A stretch of 28,187 nucleotides of DNA from a virus. Numbering within the stretch: position 1 is the first letter of the stretch; the number at the start of each line of letters is the position of its first letter. Location of the stretch: the IMG/VR virus record IMGVR_UViG_3300038825_001609, positions 297 to 28,483 of that record; one strand, 5' to 3'. Positions 7,916 to 14,430 of this stretch are shown one piece after another. Below the pieces are notes generated by a model. It saw only the letters and a list, made by a program, of their open reading frames with translations, was not told the DNA's origin and ran no database searches. The position numbers were made by a program, and so were the translations under genes.

Positions 7916-7924
7916 AATATAAGT
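7916..7924 (-). promoter_or_regulatory. Candidate phage promoter motif before the tail-tube-like gene
   Basis: The minus strand reads ACTTATATT and runs straight into the ATG at 7915. It sits 15 bases downstream of the capsid terminator and is preceded by a run of A. It belongs to the same motif group as 18-32, 1647-1661 and 7307-7316. Confidence 0.45.
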
Positions 7925-7938
7925 TTTTTTAAGTTAAT

Positions 7939-7963
7939 AAAAAGGGTGGCGGTTAAACCACCC
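7939..7963 (-). terminator. Intrinsic terminator after the major capsid gene
   Basis: On the minus strand GGGTGG pairs with CCACCC across an 8-base loop and is followed by TTTTTATT. It begins 23 bases after the capsid stop codon. Confidence 0.9.
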
Positions 7964-7985
7964 TGTTATTTGCGTATAAGCCTCC

Positions 7986-8936
7986 TTACGCTTGGTCGTT
8001 AGATACGAAATATTCTGGGTGTCCTACTTGAACTCCTAATTTATTTCTTAATCTATACTTTAATGCGTCACCATTAATGTCGTACCACATTTGAAAGTTC
8101 GTTGTATCTGATACTAAGTCAGTACCTACAACCATATCTGATGCTGGTCCGATAATTACTCTCTCACTTGATCTTAAACCGTATGTTCCAATGATCTTGA
8201 TGTTAGGATATCCGGGAAGGGGAACACTATAAAATGATCCTTGTCTTTGAACACCTGTTGGGTCAAAGTTAAATAAGTTTTGAGTAGTTAATCCGTTGAT
8301 GATTCTTTGGAATACTGAAGTACCAACCCAAACTGTTAAGTCATCAGCGTCAAGGACGTTTACGTCTACTGATTCTAACATTTTAGATAGCTGGTCATAT
8401 GCAGTACTACCAGTAATAACGTTAGCTCCAATTCCTGTTGCTACGTTTACTCCTGTAGTTGATCCTGAGATTAATGTCTTAAACCCGTCAGCATTTGGAG
8501 TTACAGTTGAGTTAGCGAATGCTGCCCCACTTACTGCGTTCCAAATAAAGTCGTCGTTTATTTGTTGTGATTTTTTAACTAAGTCTTCTGATAATGCAGA
8601 GATAATAGTCATTGTGTCTTCGTATGAACCTGCGTCTAATACAGCTTTACCTAAGTATTTGTCTGTAAGTAATTGTAGGTTCCAAGAGTCATAAGCAGTT
8701 CTTTTAGTAACTGTTATATTTCTCTGTGTAAAGTCAGCCGAACCGGAAGGAGTAGATACTGCATTACCACCTTGAAAGTAAGGAGTAATTGAAGCCAAGT
8801 TAAGAGGTTCTTGAAATTTAATTCCCTCTTGTATCGACACGTATTCAGCTGTATTTCCAGTATAGACAGTATCTAATACCATCTTACCGGCTAACTCATC
8901 GTTAAAGTCGTTTAATGCGCTTACGTTAATTGCCAT
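7986..8936 (-). CDS. Major capsid protein, HK97-type fold likely, 316 aa
   Basis: Length, composition and neighbours fit a major capsid protein. Features include an early 'FQEPLNLASITPYFQGGNA', a long central helix region ('SALSEDLVKKSQQINDDFIW'), a 'LTVWVGTSVFQRII' segment like the P-domain strand and helix of HK97-type capsids, and a C-terminal 'MWYDINGDALKYRLRNKLGV' region. It directly follows the scaffold gene (9 bases between stop and ATG) and is followed by a strong terminator, so scaffold and capsid are made from one message. No cleavage site can be proven, but a protease is encoded upstream (14430-15536). Confidence 0.85.
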   Translation of the reverse strand: MAINVSALNDFNDELAGKMVLDTVYTGNTAEYVSIQEGIKFQEPLNLASITPYFQGGNAVSTPSGSADFTQRNITVTKRTAYDSWNLQLLTDKYLGKAVLDAGSYEDTMTIISALSEDLVKKSQQINDDFIWNAVSGAAFANSTVTPNADGFKTLISGSTTGVNVATGIGANVITGSTAYDQLSKMLESVDVNVLDADDLTVWVGTSVFQRIINGLTTQNLFNFDPTGVQRQGSFYSVPLPGYPNIKIIGTYGLRSSERVIIGPASDMVVGTDLVSDTTNFQMWYDINGDALKYRLRNKLGVQVGHPEYFVSNDQA

Positions 8937-8945
8937 TTTTGAAAA

Positions 8946-9632
8946 TTATTTATTTGTTAATCTTGATAAAGCAGTTTCGTATCTTTTCTTATTAAAGACT
9001 GCTTTCGGTTGTCTAACCTTAGCCTCCACTTTACTATACATTGATTCACTAGTAGGTTCTGATGCTGGCGCACTCATGTACGTCTTCATCTCTTCTCTAA
9101 TTGTTTCAATAACAGTATCGTGTTCAGCCATTTTTTTCTTTAACTCCTCGATTGCGGGAGCTACTTCAGTCATGATTGAATCGATGATAAGTTCTTTGAT
9201 CTCCATTTGTTCCTCTTCAGGTAAATGTTCGCTCAAATCCTCTTCACCATCTTCAGCCATCTCTGTTTTAGGAGCTTCTTCAGCATTCATTTCCTCTTCG
9301 ACAATGTCGTCGGTATGTTCTGCTAATGAACCTTCTCCTTCTGATTCTGGTCTGTGAACTCCAGTAATCTTACCTTCAGCGTTTACTACCAAAGTTATGC
9401 CAGACTCTGTGTCATGGCTACCTTCAGGTGCAACTACGTGAGTTCCATCCTCCAAAATCACGTGTAGCTCTTGACCAACAGCAAAAGCATCCTCTAACAT
9501 GTTTGTTACTTTCGTACCATCCACTAGAGTAGCTTCATCAAATTGTTGCTTAGATTCTTCGTTATTTGAAGTTTGTTTCTCTTCCAATTGAAAATAAGAT
9601 TTAACCAAGTTCTTTAATGCCTCTTTATTCAT
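8946..9632 (-). CDS. Capsid scaffold protein, 228 aa
   Basis: This is a highly acidic, Glu-rich protein without membrane segments. Residues about 34-95 show repeated small motifs ('DGTKVTNML', 'VGQELHVILEDGTHVVAPEG', 'NAEGKITGV') that I associate with scaffold proteins of Bacteroidota phages. An acidic stretch and a coiled-coil-like helix (about residues 140-185) follow. The C-terminus is basic, as in scaffolds that bind capsid protein by a basic tail. It lies immediately upstream of the major capsid gene. The ATG at 9632 is the first gene of its unit, next to the long divergent intergenic region. Confidence 0.8.
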   Translation of the reverse strand: MNKEALKNLVKSYFQLEEKQTSNNEESKQQFDEATLVDGTKVTNMLEDAFAVGQELHVILEDGTHVVAPEGSHDTESGITLVVNAEGKITGVHRPESEGEGSLAEHTDDIVEEEMNAEEAPKTEMAEDGEEDLSEHLPEEEQMEIKELIIDSIMTEVAPAIEELKKKMAEHDTVIETIREEMKTYMSAPASEPTSESMYSKVEAKVRQPKAVFNKKRYETALSRLTNK

Positions 9633-9675
9633 AAAAAAGAAATTATTTTGGTTAAAAATAGGTTTTTGTTGAAAA

Positions 9676-9703
9676 TAAATAGGAATTTATATATAATAGT
9701 CAA
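9676..9703 (-). promoter_or_regulatory. Candidate promoter of the scaffold-capsid unit
   Basis: On the minus strand TTGACT (9703-9698) and TATTTA (9681-9676) are separated by 16 bases, upstream of the ATG at 9632. An alternative is the CCTTATATTA stretch at 9791-9782, related to the motif of the other units, which would give a 150-base leader that includes the structured element. Neither is tested; A/T-rich DNA yields such matches by chance. Confidence 0.25.
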
Positions 9704-9739
9704 ACTATATATATGTATATATTAAGTAGTGGATAAGTA

Positions 9740-9813
9740 ATCTTCGGGTTAATGGCTGGCTAAAAGCCCAACCCTCAGTTGTAATATAAGGATTTTCTAC
9801 CAGAAGATCAACT
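9740..9813. other. G/C-rich structured element in the divergent intergenic region
   Basis: The 308-base gap between scaffold and the plus-strand cassette is almost pure A/T except here. GGGTT (9746-9750) pairs with AACCC (9770-9774) around an inner GGCT/AGCC hairpin (9758-9761 with 9765-9768). ATCTTC (9740-9745) can pair with GAAGAT (9803-9808), and AGTTG (9777-9781) with CAACT (9809-9813). The last two pairings interleave, which gives a pseudoknot-like topology on either strand. No tRNA features are present. It may be a leader RNA, small RNA or protein-binding site. The rest of 9633-9940 holds A/T tracts and no gene. Confidence 0.45.
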
Positions 9814-9940
9814 ATTCTGTTAATTATTTTTTATTTATTTTCTACTTAGTACAAAAAAAAATACATATTTTCTTGTTTATTTGGTTTTTTTTACTTATCT
9901 TATACTATGTATAATAAATAATAATATACTAAACAAGAAT

Positions 9941-10261
9941 ATGATTAAACAAGAATACTTAGAAAAACTAGAAGAAAAGATAGATAGGAATAGTAAGAAA
10001 CTGAATGCTATCTATGAAATACTTACTAAGAAAGATACTAGTAAGATAGATAAACCATCCAACAATAATAATACTACTCAGACTAAACTTTATCCAAAGA
10101 ATATAGAGTTATTAGAAAGCTTATTAGATATTACTGATAACCAGAAGACTATAGCTTTCTTAACAAGTATTATTAACAACAGTTACCCTACTTTAACTGC
10201 AGGTCAAAATAAAGTTGTAGTAGATTTAGCTAACCAGTACAATGTAGATTATGGAAACTAA
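9941..10261 (+). CDS. Small coiled-coil-like protein, 106 aa
   Basis: I choose the ATG at 9941 (MIKQEYLEKLEEKIDRNSKK). An ATG at 9881 in the same frame would add 20 residues of A/T-rich leader. The N-terminal 30 residues are charged with heptad-like spacing, suggesting a short coiled coil. A low-complexity linker of Asn and Thr follows (about residues 38-50). The end, 'YPTLTAGQNKVVVDLANQYN', resembles a short helical motif that recurs in small phage proteins ('L..KQ..vv..l..kY'). It is the first gene of the plus-strand cassette and overlaps the next by 11 bases. The function is unknown. Confidence 0.6.
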   Translation: MIKQEYLEKLEEKIDRNSKKLNAIYEILTKKDTSKIDKPSNNNNTTQTKLYPKNIELLESLLDITDNQKTIAFLTSIINNSYPTLTAGQNKVVVDLANQYNVDYGN

Positions 10262-10757
10262 AATTTGTACAAAGTGTAATGCTAAAAAATCTATAGATGA
10301 TTATTACTATATAAAACCTAGTAAACACAGTAAAAAAGGATACTACTATAACTACTGTAAGCATTGTCATTATCATAAAATGACTAAACATACAGCTAAG
10401 AAGTGGCGTAAACAATACCCTACAAGATGGAAAGATGCAGCATATAAAGCACAAAAGGCTATGTTTGAAAGAGATTTTGCTGCTGTTTACTTATTAATAA
10501 CTACTAAAGGTTGGTATGTAGGTTCTACAGATAAGTTTAGACATAGAATGTATCAACATAAGTTCAGTAAGTTCAAAGGTAATATGTGTTATATAGGAGC
10601 TAAAGTTTTGTATACTCATGTACTAGGAAAAGAAGATAGGGTGTACCATAGACGTAAATTAGAAAAATACTGGATTCAAATGTTAAGACCTAGATTAAAT
10701 AAACACCACAATCCTTTATATAAGAAGTTATACCATGGCGGTTATGAAAAAAAATAA
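10251..10757 (+). CDS. GIY-YIG endonuclease with N-terminal zinc finger, 168 aa
   Basis: Residues 6-39 form a likely zinc finger with C6/C9 and C36/C39 in the phage-type arrangement 'CxxC...YY...CKHC'. Residues about 76-155 look like a GIY-YIG nuclease: 'AVYLL' (GIY strand), 'GWYVGSTDKFRHRMYQH' with YVG at 89-91 and Arg at 97/99, and a late 'LEKYWIQMLRPRLN' with the expected metal-binding Glu at 138 and Asn at 150. Such proteins cut DNA and often act as free-standing homing endonucleases in phages. No intron is visible around it. It overlaps both neighbours within a cassette placed between head genes, so it may have helped the cassette spread. A repair or host-degrading nuclease is the alternative. 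Confidence 0.75.
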   Translation: METKICTKCNAKKSIDDYYYIKPSKHSKKGYYYNYCKHCHYHKMTKHTAKKWRKQYPTRWKDAAYKAQKAMFERDFAAVYLLITTKGWYVGSTDKFRHRMYQHKFSKFKGNMCYIGAKVLYTHVLGKEDRVYHRRKLEKYWIQMLRPRLNKHHNPLYKKLYHGGYEKK

Positions 10758-11982
10758 AGATACAATATTTGTACAACTGGCATCTTACCGTGACCCAGAA
10801 TTAGTTCCAACTATAGATAACATGCTTGAAAATGCTAAGTACCCAGATAACTTACATATCTGTATAGCTTTTCAGTATAGTGAAGAAGACGAATTTACTA
10901 AAGAATTAGATAAGTATAGAGATGATACTAGATTTACTATTATTGATATCCCTTTCACTGCTGCTAAGGGAGCTTGTTGGGCTAGAAACCTAATACAACA
11001 AGAATATAAAAAAGAAAAATATACATTACAACTTGATTCTCACCACAGATTTACCAAAGATTGGGATATCTCTGCTGTTGATATGTTAGTTGGATTGCAA
11101 GAAAGAGGATATTCCAAACCCTTACTCACTTCCTATATCCCTTCTTATAATCCTGCAAACGATCCCGATCAGAGAATCAATAAACCCTGGGGTATGTCTT
11201 TTGATAGATTTACCCCTGAGGGTGTTGTATTTTTTCTACCCTATTATATAGAAAATAACCCGCTTAACCCTATACCGGCAAGGTGGTATTCTGCTCATTT
11301 CGTATTTACTTTAGGACAACACGCAATAGAGGTTCAACATGATCCAGAATACTACTTTCATGGTGAGGAGATAACTCTTGCTGTTAGATCTTATACACAT
11401 GGTTATGATTTATTCCATCCAAACAAAGTACTTGCCTGGCATGAATATACTCGTGTTGGTAGAGTTAAACAATGGGATGATGATAAAGAATGGGTAGAAA
11501 GAAATAATGCCTGCCATAAAAAAGTAAGAAGTTTATTAGGAGTAGATAATGAAAATGATATAGAAGAACTAGAGTATGGTTTAGGTACAGAAAGAACTTT
11601 ACAGGATTATGAAGTATATGCTGGTATAAAATTTAGTAATAGAAGTATAACAGAAGCCTGTAAGAAAAATGTAAACCCTCCTGGTACTCCTGAAGAACAA
11701 TACTATCAAGAGTTCAAACATGCTATAGATTTATTTCCTTCTCAATTCCCAGAAGATGACTATAGCTTTTGTGCTGTAATATTTGAAGATAATAAAGGTC
11801 AACAAATTTATAGAGAAGACCTTACAGATAAACAATTAAATAATTACCTTAAGACACATAAAGCTACTAATAACCATTTTACTATATGGAGAAAGTATAG
11901 CGGTCCTAAACCTAATCATATAATTATATGGCCTCATAGTATATCTAAAGGTTGGGGTGAAAAAAGAACTATCAACGTATGA
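10735..11982 (+). CDS. GlcNAc-transferase-like glycosyltransferase, 415 aa
   Basis: The protein fits the family related to Skp1 N-acetylglucosaminyltransferase (Pfam 'GlcNAc', PF11397). Seen are 'IFVQLASYRDPELVPTI' at residues 11-27 and 'YTLQLDSHHRFTKDWD' around 96-111, whose Asp-x-His sits at the usual metal/nucleotide-sugar site. 'PEYYFHGEEITLAVRSYTHG' near residue 204 is followed by 'WHEYTR', the family's acceptor-side block. The last 120 or so residues are a separate extension. Known members add GlcNAc from UDP-GlcNAc to a hydroxyl group. In a phage the target could be host surface glycan, phage DNA or virion protein. The ATG at 10735 lies inside the preceding gene; M4 at 10744 is an equally good start. 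The next gene overlaps as ATGA. Confidence 0.8.
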   Translation: MAVMKKNKDTIFVQLASYRDPELVPTIDNMLENAKYPDNLHICIAFQYSEEDEFTKELDKYRDDTRFTIIDIPFTAAKGACWARNLIQQEYKKEKYTLQLDSHHRFTKDWDISAVDMLVGLQERGYSKPLLTSYIPSYNPANDPDQRINKPWGMSFDRFTPEGVVFFLPYYIENNPLNPIPARWYSAHFVFTLGQHAIEVQHDPEYYFHGEEITLAVRSYTHGYDLFHPNKVLAWHEYTRVGRVKQWDDDKEWVERNNACHKKVRSLLGVDNENDIEELEYGLGTERTLQDYEVYAGIKFSNRSITEACKKNVNPPGTPEEQYYQEFKHAIDLFPSQFPEDDYSFCAVIFEDNKGQQIYREDLTDKQLNNYLKTHKATNNHFTIWRKYSGPKPNHIIIWPHSISKGWGEKRTINV

Positions 11983-12776
11983 GAAAACTTTTAACTGGTG
12001 TTTGTAATAATATAGAAACACATATAGATAAAATACTTTTATGGAATAACAGCTTTAAGGCTAAAACACAAGGAGATGTTATACTTCTTGCATGGAATCC
12101 AACTCCATCAGAGTTAAAACTATTAGAACAACATAACATAACGTATCTTAACGTTTCTAACGATAGTTCTGAGACAGTTAATAACCAACGTTTACTCCCT
12201 ATGAGTTCCTTTCTTATATCTAAGGAGAATGAGTATGATGCAGTGCTATATACTGATGTATTTGACGTTGCTTTCTTACACGATCCTTTTGAAAAGATGG
12301 ATTTATATAATTATAGTGTTTTTATTGCAGGAGAAGGAGTAACTCATGGTGAAGAACCTTGGAATGCTGATGTGATGAAAAAATGTTTTCCTAATGAGAA
12401 ACATAAATACAATAATTGTGAAGTATTTTGTAGTGGAGTTATGGCAGGTACTCCTGTAGCATTATCTAACTTTGTACAAGATATGTGGTTAACAGGTTTA
12501 CGAAGTCAAAAAGGACATGATATACACGATCAGGCAGCTATGAATATAAACATCTATAATGATACGTCTTATCGATTAAAAAAGTTTTTTATTTATGATA
12601 AATGGTGTTTACATATGGCAACAGGAGGTCCTACTGAATTCTTTGAATCGTGGGGTTTTAGAAATTCAATAGAACGTAAGTATGGACCTATTCCTGATTG
12701 GAAAGAATTTTCTATAGTTCACCAATTTAACAGAATACCACAAATACACAAAGAAATAAAATCGATGTATGAATAA
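11979..12776 (+). CDS. GT-A type glycosyltransferase-like protein, 265 aa
   Basis: The fold appears to be GT-A. It starts with a short strand ('KLLTGVCNNIETHIDKILLW'), then 'GDVILLAWNPT', and then a probable DxD region in 'DAVLYTDVFDVAFLHDPF' (about residues 87-103). Later blocks, 'EVFCSGVMAGTP' and 'KGHDIHDQAAMN', resemble the acceptor and catalytic parts of nucleotide-sugar transferases that check for 'G.....W.DQ..lN'. The sugar and acceptor are unknown. Start and stop overlap its neighbours by 4 and 8 bases, so it is made together with the other cassette proteins. Confidence 0.7.
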   Translation: MRKLLTGVCNNIETHIDKILLWNNSFKAKTQGDVILLAWNPTPSELKLLEQHNITYLNVSNDSSETVNNQRLLPMSSFLISKENEYDAVLYTDVFDVAFLHDPFEKMDLYNYSVFIAGEGVTHGEEPWNADVMKKCFPNEKHKYNNCEVFCSGVMAGTPVALSNFVQDMWLTGLRSQKGHDIHDQAAMNINIYNDTSYRLKKFFIYDKWCLHMATGGPTEFFESWGFRNSIERKYGPIPDWKEFSIVHQFNRIPQIHKEIKSMYE

Positions 12777-13512
12777 GAATATAGTTTGTATACACGGAGG
12801 TAGCTTTAATGGTTACGACCCATATTGGAAAAGTACAGGTATAGATTATGAATACCTAAATGATATTAGTAAAATTAATATAGGAGAAGGTTTACACTAT
12901 ACCGAACAAGACTGTAGAGATATTTTTCGTTTCCAAGGTCAAGTTAGTAAAAGCCATTACTGGAATAGTTATGGAAATAGAAACATTATATGGTTTTATG
13001 CTCATTTAAGAATGATATACTACTACCATAAGAATCCTCAATACGATTACTATTGGTTCTATGATGATGATGTAACTATTGATAACTGGAAAGTATTTGA
13101 AAAGAGTTTTATAGGTAATACTACTGATTTTATATCTTACTACCTATTTAAGAAAGAAGATTATAAATCACAACCTAAAATACCAATCATAGATAACAAT
13201 ACTACCTCAGATCATATGTGGTTTGAAAGATTTCCTGGTGATGGAGATAAATTACCTTCTGATGTACAAGAATACTATGGTTCTTTCTTTCCTATAGTTA
13301 GAATATCTAATCGTGCTTTATGTAAACTATATGAGTTGTGGAGAAATAAAAAATTATACGGTTATTCTGAAGGTTTTGTACCTACTATACTTAATTATTA
13401 TAATTATTCTTTAGATACTATATTTGATAATAACTCAGAAAGTAAACATTTTGACGATAAGATAGTAAATGTTAAACATAAAAATATTAAGATAGGATGG
13501 CAATGGATATAG
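12769..13512 (+). CDS. Putative glycosyltransferase-like protein, 247 aa
   Basis: A 'YYWFYDDDVTIDNW' segment near residues 92-105 looks like the DxD-bearing strand of a GT-A glycosyltransferase. It is preceded by a helix 'WFYAHLRMIYYYHKN' as expected for the sugar-nucleotide-binding half. The protein is very rich in Tyr, Asn and Trp. I do not recognise a defined family, and I rely on the DDD motif and the position between two transferase-like genes. It overlaps the gene before by 8 bases and the gene after by 16. The sugar and the target are unknown. Confidence 0.6.
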   Translation: MNKNIVCIHGGSFNGYDPYWKSTGIDYEYLNDISKINIGEGLHYTEQDCRDIFRFQGQVSKSHYWNSYGNRNIIWFYAHLRMIYYYHKNPQYDYYWFYDDDVTIDNWKVFEKSFIGNTTDFISYYLFKKEDYKSQPKIPIIDNNTTSDHMWFERFPGDGDKLPSDVQEYYGSFFPIVRISNRALCKLYELWRNKKLYGYSEGFVPTILNYYNYSLDTIFDNNSESKHFDDKIVNVKHKNIKIGWQWI

Positions 13513-14306
13513 CAAAACCTTGTATAGTATCAGCTCTTTTTGATATCGATAGACCTAACTGGAAGAATTTTAAGTCTTCTTACCATACCTATATACATTG
13601 GAGTAGACATCTTTTAAGTATAGATTGTAATTTAGTTATTTTTACCGAAGAAAAGTTTTTTAAGGAATTATACGACTTAAGAAAACAATTTGATCGTGAT
13701 ATGACTAAAACTAAAATTATAGTTAAAGATAAAACAGATCTACAATTATATTATACTCATTACGGTAGAGTAAAAGCATGTATGGAGAGTGATGAATTTG
13801 CTAAAAAAGTACAATTCGATGACGTTCCTGAAATGTGTCAGCCTTGGTATAATATTTTAATGTATAGTAAACTTACTTGGATGAGAGAGACTTATGTAAA
13901 TAAGTACTTTGACTGTAATTTACTTATATGGAAAGATATTGCAGTATATAGAGATGAATCAGATAAATATAATGTAAAATGGCCTGATGTTGAAAAGATA
14001 AGTCGTACTAAACCTACATTGTTTACTCACCATAATAAAGTAAATATATATGATAACCGTTCACATATACTTTCACAACAAAGATTTATACAGGGTGGAT
14101 GTATGGTAGTACCAGGACATTTACTACACCCATTAAATATAGCTTACTTAGAATTAGTAGACAAATACTTAGGAGAAGGGTTGATAGGTAGTGATGAAAA
14201 GTATTTAGATTTCCTTGTAAAAGACAATCCTAATAATTTCGAATTAATTAAATGTGATTGGAGAAAGTACTTTGGATTTTTTAAGTACGATCAACAAGTT
14301 TCTTAA
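13497..14306 (+). CDS. HtrL/YibB-like protein, 269 aa
   Basis: The N-terminus 'CIVSALFDIDRPNWKNFKSS' followed by 'CNLVIFTEEKF' matches what I know of the HtrL/YibB family (PF09612), whose genes often sit in surface-polysaccharide clusters. Further family-like parts are 'NILMYSKLTWMRETYVNKYF', 'NLLIWKDIAVYRDE' in place of the usual 'W.D.G', and 'RFIQGGCMVVPGH'. The family is thought to have a transferase-like fold, but its reaction is not established. It is the last cassette gene. Its final 26 bases overlap the end of the convergent membrane-protein gene at 14281-14430, and no terminator separates the two directions. Confidence 0.65.
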   Translation: MAMDIAKPCIVSALFDIDRPNWKNFKSSYHTYIHWSRHLLSIDCNLVIFTEEKFFKELYDLRKQFDRDMTKTKIIVKDKTDLQLYYTHYGRVKACMESDEFAKKVQFDDVPEMCQPWYNILMYSKLTWMRETYVNKYFDCNLLIWKDIAVYRDESDKYNVKWPDVEKISRTKPTLFTHHNKVNIYDNRSHILSQQRFIQGGCMVVPGHLLHPLNIAYLELVDKYLGEGLIGSDEKYLDFLVKDNPNNFELIKCDWRKYFGFFKYDQQVS

Positions 14307-14430
14307 ATACCCAAGCACCTAAAGCACCAGCAAATCCTACTACAAAAGCTAGTATAATATCTTGATAATGAATAAAACTAACTATACTGCTTGAGCTATA
14401 ACCTATCATTAAAGTAAAATTGTTATTCAT
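14281..14430 (-). CDS. Small membrane protein, 49 aa
   Basis: Reading the minus strand from the ATG at 14430 gives 49 codons to a TAA at 14283-14281. Residues 25-42 (ILAFVVGFAGALGAWVFK) are one hydrophobic helix rich in Gly and Ala, followed by a basic end (KKLVDRT). The start shares a base with the protease stop (TAATG), the same junction used by four pairs of tail genes in this window, which is good evidence that it is translated. It could be holin-like or a small envelope protein; no family is recognised. Its 3' end overlaps the plus-strand HtrL/YibB-like gene by 26 bases. Confidence 0.75.
   Translation of the reverse strand: MNNNFTLMIGYSSSSIVSFIHYQDIILAFVVGFAGALGAWVFKKLVDRT

Noticed and set aside
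8296-8694. Open frame on the plus strand opposite the major capsid gene
   Set aside because: It is antisense to a well-supported gene, has unusual composition, and no start or gene context. It is probably a by-product of codon use on the other strand. The same holds for plus-strand frames at 6049-6246, 7525-7716, 9076-9357, 18408-18644, 22478-22669, 23435-23617, 24258-24443 and 27686-27886.
9740-9813. tRNA or group I intron core next to the GIY-YIG gene
   Set aside because: There is no T-arm GGTTC sequence, no anticodon arm of the right shape and no CCA end. No conserved group I core (P/Q/R/S elements) was recognised, and no gene is split around it.
10230-10454. Minus-strand frame opposite the GIY-YIG gene
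   Set aside because: It is Cys- and Phe-rich only because it is the complement of a Lys/Asn-rich gene. The plus-strand frame has recognisable nuclease motifs. The minus-strand frame at 11836-12021 was rejected for the same reason.
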